Source: Oscillospiraceae bacterium
Lineage (GTDB): Bacteria; Bacillota; Clostridia; Oscillospirales; SIG627
Length of the DNA: 64,000 nt
Reading direction: 5' to 3'
NCBI GenBank assembly: GCA_015065325.1
Contig: SVQO01000001.1
Location: 124,001 to 188,000 of the forward strand
Part shown: positions 1 to 8,393 of the stretch, in pieces
How positions within the stretch are numbered: the first letter of the stretch is position 1
Layout of the letters: each line of letters begins with the position of its first letter
Made by a program: the position numbers and the translations under genes
Notes under the pieces: model-generated
What the model saw: only the letters and a program-made list of their open reading frames with translations
Told to the model about the DNA's origin: nothing
Database searches by the model: none

Positions 1-56
1 CGAGTAAAAACGTGGTGTTCTACGGACTTTGCCCCGACTGTCAAGGAAATCCGTAA
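1..56 (+). CDS. Fur-family regulator, C-terminal fragment
   Basis: Only the last 17 residues are inside the window, ending VVFYGLCPDCQGNP and a TAA at 54-56. The aromatic-Y-G-x-C-P-x-C tail is the typical end of Fur/PerR-type metalloregulators, where this CxxC pair is half of the structural zinc site. Which member it is (Fur, PerR, Zur) cannot be told from the tail. The stop codon sits on the edge of the terminator hairpin at 55-90. Confidence 0.7.
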   Translation, partial: SKNVVFYGLCPDCQGNP

Positions 57-90
57 AAAAGATCTGCGACTTTCGTCGCAGATCTTTTTT
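55..90. terminator. Bidirectional intrinsic terminator
   Basis: A 16-base arm beginning AAAAAAGATC and its exact complement flank a TTTC loop (GAAA when read on the minus strand). It follows the Fur-type gene on the plus strand and the FAD oxidoreductase on the minus strand, so it can serve both. Confidence 0.9.
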
Positions 91-1354
91 AGATGGCAAA
101 ATTTTCTTTTCTCAGAATTTCCTGCAACGCAGGAACGGAAATTTGGGTGGTATTGATACCGCCCTTTTTCGCGACGTAAACCGCGTTGCCCGCCGCCTGA
201 CCGATTTGCGCGCAGTAAGGCATAATACGCAGAGAAGCCTGAGCCTCGTGGGATGCGGAGATACATCTTCCCGCAACGAGAAGGTTCTTCATTCCCTTGG
301 GGATCAGACAGCGATAAGGGATCTGGAACCATTCACCCTCAGCAAAATAGTGGTGGCTGGTGCCGCTTCCCTCGGGGTTGTGAATGTCGATATCGTAATT
401 GCTGACGGCAACCGCGTCCTCAAATCGTGCCAAAGAAAGGCAATCCTCGTTGGTCAGCACGTATTCACCGACGATCTTACGGCTCTCGCGAATGCCGATT
501 TGGATCGCGGTGGAAAGCACCCGAGCGTTTTCAAAGGCTTTGAAATTGGATTTGAGAAAGTGGAGCATTTCAAATACCTGCTCTCTTGCCTCGATCTCTG
601 CCTGCGTGACCTCAAAGCCGTCAATGGGGCTCTTTTTCACGATTCGAGTGGTATTGAAATGGAGCACGCCCTGATTGTAATTCAAGAAAATAAGAACGTT
701 TTCTCTGGGATTTTGGATCTTTCCCTCTTTTTTCCACTGATCGTACAGAGGATTGATTTGGGGCTTATCCTCTGCATACTGCTCCAGATCCACACCGCCC
801 AATCGGAAGGAAAGGGTCATGGGCTGGCAAAGGTTGTCCCCTTCTCTGCCCAGCTGAAAATCACAGCCCGCCAAAGCGGAAAGCTCCCCGTCACCGGTAG
901 CATCCACGAAGTAATCTGCTTCAAAGCGCAAAGTCCCGCCCTTGGTATAGACCTTTACTGCAGAAATGCTTCCATCCTCCACCTCGGTCTGAGTTACCAC
1001 GGAATTGTAAAGCAGTGTCACGCCCGCGGAAAGTGCCATACGGTTCAGCACCAGCTTCATCACTTCTTCGTCAAAGCGGGTATCGTTGTGCTCCCCCGTC
1101 AGACGCTGCATTTCGCGGATCACCTCCAAAAATACGGAGCCGCAAAAATATCCCTTGGTATCATCGGGCTCCTTATCCTTCTGGCGCTTATCCCAATAAC
1201 GCATAAAGGGCATTACCAAAGCGTGCACGGCGGCACCGCCCAGGGCGTTGTAGCGCTCAACGAGAAGGACGGAAAGTCCCTTGCGCGCGGCAGTAATGGC
1301 AGCAGTCGCACCGGCAAAGCCGCCGCCTGCTACGATCAGATCAAATTTTTTCAT
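89..1354 (-). CDS. FAD-dependent oxidoreductase (FAD_oxidored family)
   Basis: A 421-residue flavoprotein. The N-terminus carries a Rossmann dinucleotide motif (GGGFAG, residues 10-15) with the ribose-binding Glu33 at the end of the second strand, and a VDATGDGELSALAG motif follows in mid-protein, as in the FAD_oxidored group of thiosulfate/fumarate-reductase-like flavoproteins. The C-terminal MPYCAQIGQAAGNA segment closes the FAD site. A GAGGAG ribosome site precedes the ATG. The substrate is unknown; members of this group often act on secondary alcohols, sugars or plant glycosides in gut bacteria. It is divergent from an AraC regulator, which suggests substrate-induced control (inference). 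Confidence 0.8.
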   Translation of the reverse strand: MKKFDLIVAGGGFAGATAAITAARKGLSVLLVERYNALGGAAVHALVMPFMRYWDKRQKDKEPDDTKGYFCGSVFLEVIREMQRLTGEHNDTRFDEEVMKLVLNRMALSAGVTLLYNSVVTQTEVEDGSISAVKVYTKGGTLRFEADYFVDATGDGELSALAGCDFQLGREGDNLCQPMTLSFRLGGVDLEQYAEDKPQINPLYDQWKKEGKIQNPRENVLIFLNYNQGVLHFNTTRIVKKSPIDGFEVTQAEIEAREQVFEMLHFLKSNFKAFENARVLSTAIQIGIRESRKIVGEYVLTNEDCLSLARFEDAVAVSNYDIDIHNPEGSGTSHHYFAEGEWFQIPYRCLIPKGMKNLLVAGRCISASHEAQASLRIMPYCAQIGQAAGNAVYVAKKGGINTTQISVPALQEILRKENFAI

Positions 1355-1433
1355 CTCGTTCTCCTCACCTTCGTTTCTTGATTTAGTTATAAAAGATAGC
1401 GCTCCCCAATTCTACAAATTATGAAAGATAACC

Positions 1434-1462
1434 TTGCACAAAAGAAAGAATTGTGTTAGGAT
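1434..1462 (+). promoter_or_regulatory. Putative promoter of the AraC gene
   Basis: TTGCAC (1434-1439) and TAGGAT (1457-1462) are 17 bases apart and lie 28 bases before the ATG at 1491. The -10 is a weak match, which is common for an autoregulated or activator-dependent gene. Confidence 0.45.
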
Positions 1463-1490
1463 AAGAAAAAACACGCGAAAAGGAAGCAAT

Positions 1491-2255
1491 ATGACCTATA
1501 CTCCCCTCACCGAACTGATCCACGCTCTGGAAGCGGGAACTAAGCTGCATATCAGCGTGGCGTTTTTCAGTCCCGTTTACAACCGCTTGATCCGCCTGCC
1601 CTCCTCACAAATCATTCACTCCTCCGCCTACTGTACGGAAACCAAAAGGATCTCCGAGCAGCTGTCCGAATGCTACCGCATCCGTGAAAAAAAATTCAAA
1701 CGAGCAAAGGAAGAAAAAAAGCCCTTCGTTTCTCTATGCCCCTACGGCATTACCGAATATCTTCATCCCGTGCTTTTTCGTAACTCGGTGATCTGTCTGA
1801 TCATGATCTCGGGAAACACTCCCGCGGCAGGCGTCGCACCCGACTTCACACAAAATGCCCTTTCCAAAGCAAAAGTGATGGAGAACCACATCCTCCTCTT
1901 GATGGAATCAGCCCCCGTCTCTCCCGACGAGCCGGACGCCTTCTCCGCCCAAGCAACCCGGATCCTGCGAGACGGAATGGCAGACAAGATCAGCGTAAAG
2001 GAATTGGCGGCATCCATGGGCTATCACGAAAAATACTTCGGAGCAAAGTTCAAGGAGAAAACGGGAAAAAGCCCCACCGCCTACCGCAACGAGCAGCGTC
2101 TTTCAAAGGCCGAGGCACTCCTTCGCAACACTCACCTTTCCGTAATTGAGATCGCCACCCGTACGGGCTTCGACAACGTCAGCTATTTCAACCGCCTCTT
2201 TCGCCAAAAAAACGGCGTTACCCCAACCGAATACAGAAAAAGAAACCGAACGTAA
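1491..2255 (+). CDS. AraC-family transcriptional regulator
   Basis: 254 residues from the ATG at 1491, which follows an AAAAGGAAG ribosome site; a longer reading frame upstream would overlap the promoter. Residues ~155-252 form the double helix-turn-helix: ISVKELAASMGYHEKYFGAKFKEKTGKSPTAY, then VIEIATRTGFDNVSYFNRLFRQKNGVTPTEYR, the classic AraC signature. The N-terminal half, with a conserved-looking CYRIREKKFKRA...CPYGITEYLHPV stretch, resembles PocR-type ligand-sensing domains (inference from pattern). It probably controls the divergent FAD oxidoreductase. Confidence 0.88.
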   Translation: MTYTPLTELIHALEAGTKLHISVAFFSPVYNRLIRLPSSQIIHSSAYCTETKRISEQLSECYRIREKKFKRAKEEKKPFVSLCPYGITEYLHPVLFRNSVICLIMISGNTPAAGVAPDFTQNALSKAKVMENHILLLMESAPVSPDEPDAFSAQATRILRDGMADKISVKELAASMGYHEKYFGAKFKEKTGKSPTAYRNEQRLSKAEALLRNTHLSVIEIATRTGFDNVSYFNRLFRQKNGVTPTEYRKRNRT

Positions 2256-2272
2256 ATTCGGTTTCTTTTTTT
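2239..2272 (+). terminator. Intrinsic terminator of the AraC gene
   Basis: AAAGAAACCGAA (2239-2250) pairs with TTCGGTTTCTTT (2257-2268), followed by a T run. The TAA stop lies in the loop. The downstream convergent gene ends immediately after it. Confidence 0.85.
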
Positions 2273-2817
2273 CAATATTTGGAGATAAACCTCGCCTTTT
2301 GCATGGCGTAAACCACGGGCGGGATCAAAAGGATCTGGATGGCTATGCCGATCAGACACTCGGAAATGGTCTTGGTCATCACCATTTCGATCACGAAGGG
2401 GTAATTCTTATCCAGCAGACTGATCAGATAAGAGGTCAGCCCCCAGGCGACTCTGCCGAAAAACTGGGCAGACAGGAGCGACACGTAAATCCCGAAGGGC
2501 TTCTTCGGCAAATACCGATAAAACAGCCCCGAGGCAAGACCGTAGATCGCCAGCTCCACCATCATACGAATGGCGGTGGGATAAAGCTGAGGCATCGTAA
2601 AAATCAAATTCCGCATCAGCGGAGCAACACCGCCCACCACGCAGCCCCAGATCGGTCCTGCAATAAAGCCGCACAAAAGGACGGGAAAATGCATCGGTGC
2701 AAACTGCTCACCAATCTGGCGGATATTCCCCGTCAAAAGGGGGAGCACCATACAAAGAGCCAGACACACGGCGGCATATACGATGCTTCGGAGCTCAAAG
2801 GATTTTCTGCTTGCCAT
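2272..2817 (-). CDS. ECF transporter S component
   Basis: A 181-residue, highly hydrophobic protein with about six membrane segments. The stretch FAPMHFPVLLCGFIAGPIWG, then GGVAPLMRNLIF, is the pattern of ECF_trnsprt S-components that bind a vitamin or cofactor precursor and dock on a shared EcfT/EcfA module. No energising subunits or biosynthetic genes are nearby and no riboswitch is visible in its short leader, so the ligand is not predictable. Its own promoter lies at 2849-2877. Confidence 0.8.
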   Translation of the reverse strand: MASRKSFELRSIVYAAVCLALCMVLPLLTGNIRQIGEQFAPMHFPVLLCGFIAGPIWGCVVGGVAPLMRNLIFTMPQLYPTAIRMMVELAIYGLASGLFYRYLPKKPFGIYVSLLSAQFFGRVAWGLTSYLISLLDKNYPFVIEMVMTKTISECLIGIAIQILLIPPVVYAMQKARFISKY

Positions 2818-2848
2818 AAAAACCTCGTTTTTCTTATTTCTTCACCCA

Positions 2849-2877
2849 ATTTTACCACCAAAAACCTCCATTGTCAA
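2849..2877 (-). promoter_or_regulatory. Promoter of the ECF S-component gene
   Basis: On the minus strand TTGACA and TAAAAT are separated by 17 bases and lie about 30 bases before the start codon; a near-consensus sigma-A promoter. Confidence 0.75.
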
Positions 2878-2952
2878 CTGAAAACAGTTCCGTTCCGCGC
2901 CCTTTGTGCATAAACTAAAACCGAACCAAAGCTTTTTTGAAAGGAGCGCTTT

Positions 2953-5298
2953 ATGCCACAAGGTAGCCTTTATTTTACCGTCCGTACCGCGGACAGTGCC
3001 TTCCCCGTCCCCGAGGCTCGGGTTACGGTCTTTTCCCCCGACGGAACCGTCCTTGGGGAGGATCGGATCTCGGGAAACAGCGGTATTTCACGAGAATTCT
3101 TCATCGAAGCCCCCGCTCGCAGTCTGTCCCTTCGTCCCGAGGAGGAGCAGCCCTATTCCACCTGCGACGCCAGAATCGAAGCCGACGGCTTTTATACCTT
3201 CTTTGTTCGCGGCATCCAGATCTTTGCCGGGGAAAAGAGCGTTCTGCCTGCAGAGATGATCCCGCGGGGACAAAGCGAGGACGAGGTACTGGAGTACGAG
3301 ATCGGCCCCCACGCTCTCCGTACCACACCCGAAAACCGAATCGTCGGTCCCTCCGAAGACGAACGGGTCCTGCGGGAGGTCTTCATCCCGGAACGGGTCA
3401 CGGTGCATCTGGGAACCCCTACCTCATCTGCATCCAACGTCACAGTCCCCTTCGTGGATTATATTAAAAACGTTGCTTCCAGCGAGATCTACCCCACCTG
3501 GCCCGAAGCAAGCCTTCGCGCCAATATCTACTGTCAGATCTCCTTTATTCTCAACCGCGTCTTTACCGAATGGTATCCCTCCCGCGGCTACAATTTCAAC
3601 ATAACCAATTCCACCGCCTACGATCAATACTACGTTTACGGCAGAAACATTTTTGAGAGCATTTCCCGCATCGTAGATGAGATCTTCAACGAGTACGTGC
3701 GCCGACCGGGAAGGATCGATCCTTATTTTACGGAATACTGCAACGGCACCACCGTCACCTGTGCGGGTCTTTCCCAGTGGGGCACGGTAACGCTGGCGCA
3801 AAACGGAAGAAGTCCCTTGGAGATCCTGCAATTCTATTACGGTGACGTGGAGCTGACAAGCACCAATAAGATCCGAGCCATCCAATCCTCCTACCCCGGA
3901 TCTCCCCTGCGCCGCGGATCCTCCGGCAGAGACGTGCGCACCATTCAGCAGCAGTTGAATCGTATCCGCGTCAACTATCCCGCCATTCCCGCCATCAACA
4001 CCGTAGATGGCATTTACGGTACGGAAACGGAAAACGCCGTAAAGGCGTTTCAGCGCATTTTTGATCTGACCCCCGACGGAGTAGTGGGCAAGAGAACCTG
4101 GTACCGTATCTCCTATATTTACGTTGCGGTCAAGCGTCTGGGTGAACTAAACAGCGAGGGAGAACGCCCCCAATACGACGACAATTCTTACCCCGGACTC
4201 CTCCGCTTCGGCGATACGGGGACCGCCGTCCAAAATCTCCAATTCTACTTAAAGACCATTGCCGCCTTCAACCCCTTCATTTCCGATCTGGAGATCGACG
4301 GCTTCTTCGGCAGAGGTACGGAAAATTCTGTCCGTGCCTTTCAGCGCACCTACAGTCTGAACGTGGACGGCATCGTGGGAGAGACCACCTGGAACCGTAT
4401 CGTTTCCGTTTATCTGGACGTGACCGAGGGAGGTACGCTTACCATTCGCCCCTATCCGGGACAGCTTTTGCGGATCGGCTCCTCAGGAGACTCGGTTCTC
4501 TACGAGCAAATGCTTCTCAATCGGATCCGCCCCGTCTTCGTCACCGTCGGAAAATTGGAGGAGGACGGCGTATTCGGTCCCCGAATGCGTAATTCCGTGC
4601 GGGAATTCCAGCGTCTGTTCGGCTATCGGGACGACGGGATCATCGGCAGAGAGACCTGGAACGCTCTGAATCGGGTCTTCGGCTCCACAGTCTCAGGCTG
4701 CTTTGACAATCTTCCCGCCGTTTCGGGCAGAGTCCTGCAATACGGTTCGGAGGGAAGCGACGTTGCCGCTCTGCAAAATCAGCTCAACCGCATCGGAAGT
4801 GCCCTGACTCCCATCCCCACCCTGCGGGCAGACGGAGCCTTCGGTCGCCGTACCCAAGAAGCGGTTACCGTCTTTCAGCGCATTTTCGGTCTGACGGCAG
4901 ACGGAGTGGTGGGAACTGCCACCCGCACGCGCATCGCCTCCATCGAACGGGCGGTAAACGCGGGATGCTTTCCCTCCTCCACCCGACAAGCCGACTCCGT
5001 TTTGCCGAGAAGTACACCTGTGCAGGAGGTAGAATGGAAGCAGGAATTTCTCTCCCGAAATTCCGGGATGCCCGCAGTCGCCGCGGAGCCCCTCACCCTG
5101 GGGTCGGAGGGTGAGACCGTGGAGAAAATGAAGCAGGCGCTGGAAGCCCGCGGCTTTCTCAACCCCCGTGCGCGGGAGGAAGGCAGCTTCTTCGGTCCCT
5201 CCACCGCCCGAGCCGTCCTTGCCTTCCAAGAGGAGAAGGGACTCACTCCTACCTCCGTTGCCGACGAAGCCACCTTAAAAATGCTCTTTGAGCCGTAA
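2953..5298 (+). CDS. SpoIID-like amidase with five peptidoglycan-binding repeats
   Basis: 781 residues from an ATG behind AAAGGAG. Residues 1-150 look like a beta-sandwich carboxypeptidase-regulatory-like segment. Residues ~165-305 match a SpoIID-type domain: VDYIKNVASSEIYPTWPEASL (with Glu178 at the position of the SpoIID catalytic Glu) and later GLSQWGTVTLAQNG...EILQFYYGDVE. Five PG_binding_1 repeats follow at about 316-390, 413-485, 502-575, 593-665 and 712-779, each with a DGxxGxxTxxAVxxFQ core. There is no signal peptide, so it may be delivered in a sporulation context like other such clostridial proteins (inference). SpoIID enzymes are lytic transglycosylases; activity here is untested. 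Confidence 0.8.
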   Translation: MPQGSLYFTVRTADSAFPVPEARVTVFSPDGTVLGEDRISGNSGISREFFIEAPARSLSLRPEEEQPYSTCDARIEADGFYTFFVRGIQIFAGEKSVLPAEMIPRGQSEDEVLEYEIGPHALRTTPENRIVGPSEDERVLREVFIPERVTVHLGTPTSSASNVTVPFVDYIKNVASSEIYPTWPEASLRANIYCQISFILNRVFTEWYPSRGYNFNITNSTAYDQYYVYGRNIFESISRIVDEIFNEYVRRPGRIDPYFTEYCNGTTVTCAGLSQWGTVTLAQNGRSPLEILQFYYGDVELTSTNKIRAIQSSYPGSPLRRGSSGRDVRTIQQQLNRIRVNYPAIPAINTVDGIYGTETENAVKAFQRIFDLTPDGVVGKRTWYRISYIYVAVKRLGELNSEGERPQYDDNSYPGLLRFGDTGTAVQNLQFYLKTIAAFNPFISDLEIDGFFGRGTENSVRAFQRTYSLNVDGIVGETTWNRIVSVYLDVTEGGTLTIRPYPGQLLRIGSSGDSVLYEQMLLNRIRPVFVTVGKLEEDGVFGPRMRNSVREFQRLFGYRDDGIIGRETWNALNRVFGSTVSGCFDNLPAVSGRVLQYGSEGSDVAALQNQLNRIGSALTPIPTLRADGAFGRRTQEAVTVFQRIFGLTADGVVGTATRTRIASIERAVNAGCFPSSTRQADSVLPRSTPVQEVEWKQEFLSRNSGMPAVAAEPLTLGSEGETVEKMKQALEARGFLNPRAREEGSFFGPSTARAVLAFQEEKGLTPTSVADEATLKMLFEP

Positions 5299-5303
5299 AA
5301 GAA

Positions 5304-5337
5304 AAATGGGATAGAAACTTTCGTTTCTATCCCATTT
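5304..5337. terminator. Bidirectional terminator between convergent genes
   Basis: A perfect 15-base-pair stem (5304-5318 with 5323-5337) closes on a TTTC loop, GAAA on the minus strand. It lies between the ends of two convergent genes. Confidence 0.9.
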
Positions 5338-5350
5338 ATTGATGCAATTT

Positions 5351-6346
5351 TTATGCAACGGATCCCAAATCGACGGTAATGCAAACACGTGCGCCGGTAG
5401 AACCGGAGTCAGCGATCAAGTCGGAAATGTACTTGCCTTCTTTGTCGAAGCCTGCTGCCTGCTGATGCTTGTCAACTACGGCACCGGGATCTCTTACGTA
5501 GTAAGCATTCGAAATAGCGCCCTCGCTTCTTGCCGTCTTGGTAGAGATAGTAGCAACATACTGAGCAAGCTCGCCCTTGAGAGCATTCTCGATCTCAGCC
5601 TTGGAAGGAGCGTAAACGTAAGCTTCTACGGTATCATTGCCGGTCTTAACCTGGATCGGAACGATCTTTTCAATCAATTCCTGGTCATTGGCAATGTTCA
5701 GCTTCTGATAGAAATCGGTGTTGCACCAATCGTGCAGATTGGACTGGGAGTAAAGGGTGTTTCCGCTGATCTTGTTCCAACCGTCGGAACAACCAACGAT
5801 CTCCTTGGAAAGAAGAGTAGCGTAAGCTCTTCCGTCTACCTTCACAACCTTCAATACGATCCACTCGAGATCCTCTGCGGTTTCAGCCTTGCCGTCCTGG
5901 TCGCACTTTGCGAACTTAACGATCTGACCTACCTGGCAAAGAGCAAGATTGTTGTCGGAAGCAAACAGTGCCTTCTTTTCATCGGCAGACATAGCGCTCT
6001 TGTTGATCAGTTCAGCAGCAGCAAAGTACTTGCCTTCCTTAACCAGAACGTTGGTAACGTAAGCCTTTTCGATGGTGATCTTATTCTCTGCGCTCATAAA
6101 GAAAGCGGACTGGGATGCCTCGTATGCAGCCTTATAATCGCCCTTTGCATAAGCACCCGTTGCGGAACTGTCCTGAATCAGACCAAAAGCAACAACGCCA
6201 ATGGCAGCAAGAACCAGAACGCCTGCGATGATGATTGCAACGAGAGCGGCAACGGGAAGACCCTTCTTCGCCTTCTTTTCCTTCTTTTCCTCAGCAGGAG
6301 CCTTTTCGGTCTCTGCTTCGGGAGTGATTTTTTCCTTCTCAGCCAT
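5351..6346 (-). CDS. Membrane-anchored DUF6273-like protein
   Basis: 331 residues. A charged Lys/Glu-rich N-terminus (1-28) is followed by one membrane helix (about 29-56, GLPVAALVAIIIAGVLVLAA). Residues ~60-120 form a helical repeat-like stretch. The remainder has the DUF6273 pattern found in clostridial surface proteins: a VGQIVKFAKCDQDG...LEWIVLKVVKVDGRAYATLLSKEIVGC core followed by an SNLHDWCNTDFYQK segment. The function of that domain is not known. The orientation suggests the C-terminal domain faces outward. The promoter at 6398-6426 is strong. Confidence 0.6.
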   Translation of the reverse strand: MAEKEKITPEAETEKAPAEEKKEKKAKKGLPVAALVAIIIAGVLVLAAIGVVAFGLIQDSSATGAYAKGDYKAAYEASQSAFFMSAENKITIEKAYVTNVLVKEGKYFAAAELINKSAMSADEKKALFASDNNLALCQVGQIVKFAKCDQDGKAETAEDLEWIVLKVVKVDGRAYATLLSKEIVGCSDGWNKISGNTLYSQSNLHDWCNTDFYQKLNIANDQELIEKIVPIQVKTGNDTVEAYVYAPSKAEIENALKGELAQYVATISTKTARSEGAISNAYYVRDPGAVVDKHQQAAGFDKEGKYISDLIADSGSTGARVCITVDLGSVA

Positions 6347-6397
6347 AATATCCTCCTATAAAATGTAGCATAAGTGCCATGTATATATAGCAATATT

Positions 6398-6426
6398 ATT
6401 ATAATGGAAAAAGTTAGGTTTGGCAA
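6398..6426 (-). promoter_or_regulatory. Promoter of the DUF6273-like gene
   Basis: Minus-strand TTGCCA (6421-6426) and a perfect TATAAT (6398-6403) with a 17-base spacer, about 52 bases before the start codon. Confidence 0.75.
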
Positions 6427-6512
6427 CTTATTTCTTTTACTAAATTTTTGGTTTTTTTTTGTACTGTTTGCCCAAAAAAGCCCGATTTCATCCCGATTTT
6501 TCCCGTGATCCC

Positions 6513-7949
6513 TCAGGAAGGAAGTCTTTGGAACTTCGCCGCCAAGTGCTCGGCAAGCTCCCGACGCTTCTCACCGCTTGGGAACAGTTCCCCTTCTGCA
6601 GGTCGGTGCGCAGGGGTTTCTCCCTTTTTGGAAAAGGTCACGGTATAGGACTCGTCCTCCAGAATATTCTTGCGGTCATACTCCAGACGCTTGAGGATCA
6701 GGGTAAGCTTCTCTCCCTCCTCGTACTCCGAAAGCTCCCCGCGGAAAACCAGCTCCCGTTCTCCCAGCACCAGCCGAAGTCCCAGATCCCCCTTTCCCTT
6801 GCCCCAGGAGAAGGTAAGCGAGCCGGACTCCTTGCCCGATGCCGCGCAGACAGCGCCTACGGAATCGGAGTAGGAATAGCCCCACTTGCGGATCAGTGCA
6901 CTGTCGGAATCTTCGGTGATCGCCGAATCCAGAGAAAGGGAAAAAAGCTTTTTCCCGCCGGATTTTGCCTGCACGAAAGCCGACCAGGAAGCGTTTTCAG
7001 CCGGATCCGCATCAAAGGTCATTTTTGCTTCAAAAACAAGCTCTCCGCCGCCCAGTACGAAATGCATACTCAAGATCCGCTCCCGATAAACCGTGAAGGT
7101 CAAGGCCAGTCGCGTATTTTCCGACAGGATCTCTTTTTCAAAAGCGGCAAATTCCTTGGAGGAGCCGCAGAGGAAGGAGGTGAAGCGCTTTGCCGCCTGC
7201 TCCGTTTCATCCTTCGAAAGGGTGGCGGACAAAACCTGCCGCAAGGCGGAATACGCCGCCTTCGCTTCCTTTGTTTTCCCTGCTTTTTTCCACTCGTTCA
7301 AGGCATCCTTGATGCCTTTCTTTTCCATCTCGTAGGTATAGACCGCGGTTCTGCGTTCCTTCCCGTCGATCTTCATTTTCCCCGATGTAGTTCGGAGCTC
7401 GGGAGCTCCCGCCTCCAGAACCCGCTGCACGATCTGCTCCAGCACCTCACCCGCATCTGCGCGATCCGCTTCACTTAGAGCAAGCGCCGTGCGGAACAGA
7501 CGCATCTGAGGATCAGGCATTCCCGCGTCGGAAAAAGCACTGTCACAAAGCTTTACGGAAGCGTTTCCTCGGGGAGCGGAGTACGCCCCTTTTCCCAGAG
7601 CGTCACTTCTCAGATACAGGGTATCTCCCTGCAAGGCGATGCGCCGACTGCCAAAGGCACCCTGCTCCGCAACTGCCGCAGACTCGGGCAAGGTCGCCGT
7701 ATAGGACAGAGAGCTGTTTTCCCCCACCGCCTCCACGGAGCCGTCGCGGAGTACCTCGGACAAAAAGATCAGGGTCTCATCCGCAAAGAATTCCTCTCGG
7801 GTCTTTGCCACCGCGCGTGCAAGGCAATTCTCGGGACTGTAATAAATAAAAGGAGTCACAAGCGTTCCAACAAGCATCACGCAGGCAAGCAGAAAAAAGA
7901 TCGGACTTTTTCTGTTTACGGTGCGTTTTCCGCTTCGTTTTTGTTCCAT
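6513..7949 (-). CDS. Hypothetical membrane-anchored extracellular protein
   Basis: 478 residues from the ATG at 7949, chosen because AGGAGGGG lies just upstream; the 14 residues before it have no ribosome site. A basic N-terminus (KRSGKRTVNRK) leads into one membrane segment (about 16-38), with the rest predicted outside. The body is rich in Ser/Ala/Glu with alternating beta-like stretches and no recognised catalytic motif. It has the general look of the 473-residue lipoprotein at 8394-9815 (long soluble domain described by SYTATLPES-type strands), so both may be beta-rich envelope proteins, but clear homology is not visible by eye. Confidence 0.6.
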   Translation of the reverse strand: MEQKRSGKRTVNRKSPIFFLLACVMLVGTLVTPFIYYSPENCLARAVAKTREEFFADETLIFLSEVLRDGSVEAVGENSSLSYTATLPESAAVAEQGAFGSRRIALQGDTLYLRSDALGKGAYSAPRGNASVKLCDSAFSDAGMPDPQMRLFRTALALSEADRADAGEVLEQIVQRVLEAGAPELRTTSGKMKIDGKERRTAVYTYEMEKKGIKDALNEWKKAGKTKEAKAAYSALRQVLSATLSKDETEQAAKRFTSFLCGSSKEFAAFEKEILSENTRLALTFTVYRERILSMHFVLGGGELVFEAKMTFDADPAENASWSAFVQAKSGGKKLFSLSLDSAITEDSDSALIRKWGYSYSDSVGAVCAASGKESGSLTFSWGKGKGDLGLRLVLGERELVFRGELSEYEEGEKLTLILKRLEYDRKNILEDESYTVTFSKKGETPAHRPAEGELFPSGEKRRELAEHLAAKFQRLPS

Positions 7950-8393
7950 AGCTCCCCTCCTGTTGCATTCTTCAACACGATCATACCACAAACGGCAAAA
8001 AAACGCAAGACAAGGAGAAATTTGATAAGAAAATTCAGCCTGCGGCTGCCGCCTTCCCCCGCCGGGGAAGGCGCATCTATCCGCTTTTTTTCAAGAACAA
8101 AGACACATTCCGTAAGCTTATGCCTTTGTCCGGGTGCGGTAACACTCTGTCCTACAGAAAAAATCTTTTATCAAAATGAACGGAAATTTTAAGCAGAAGT
8201 TTTTGCTCTTGCTTTTTTCAAAAAGCAAGCAGGGTTTGCAACAGATCCCATGTCTGAATCCCAAAAGGGTCCGCAAAAAAAGCTATAGATGCACAAAATT
8301 TGTGTTTTCTATAGCTTTTTCTCTTTTTTTAACTTTGGTTTTCCTTGTTTCGTTCGTCCTTGATTTCTTGCATTTTTTTACACGCATTCGGAC
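7950..8393. other. Intergenic region with palindromes, no gene seen
   Basis: 444 bases without a supported gene. It holds a GC-rich palindrome at 8051-8072 (GCCTTCCCC paired with GGGGAAGGC), an AT-rich inverted repeat around 8209-8230 (CTTGCTTTTT with AAAAAGCAAG) and the terminator at 8276-8321. The first palindrome looks like a dispersed intergenic repeat but has no second copy in this window. Confidence 0.5.
8276..8321 (-). terminator. Terminator of the lipoprotein gene at 8394-9815
   Basis: AAAAAGCTATAGA pairs exactly with TCTATAGCTTTTT, and a second inner hairpin (CACAAA with TTTGTG) fills the loop, giving a two-part stem. Confidence 0.75.

Noticed and set aside
1434-1490. Longer N-terminus for the AraC protein
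   Set aside because: It would start inside the promoter at a TTG without a ribosome site; the ATG at 1491 has one.
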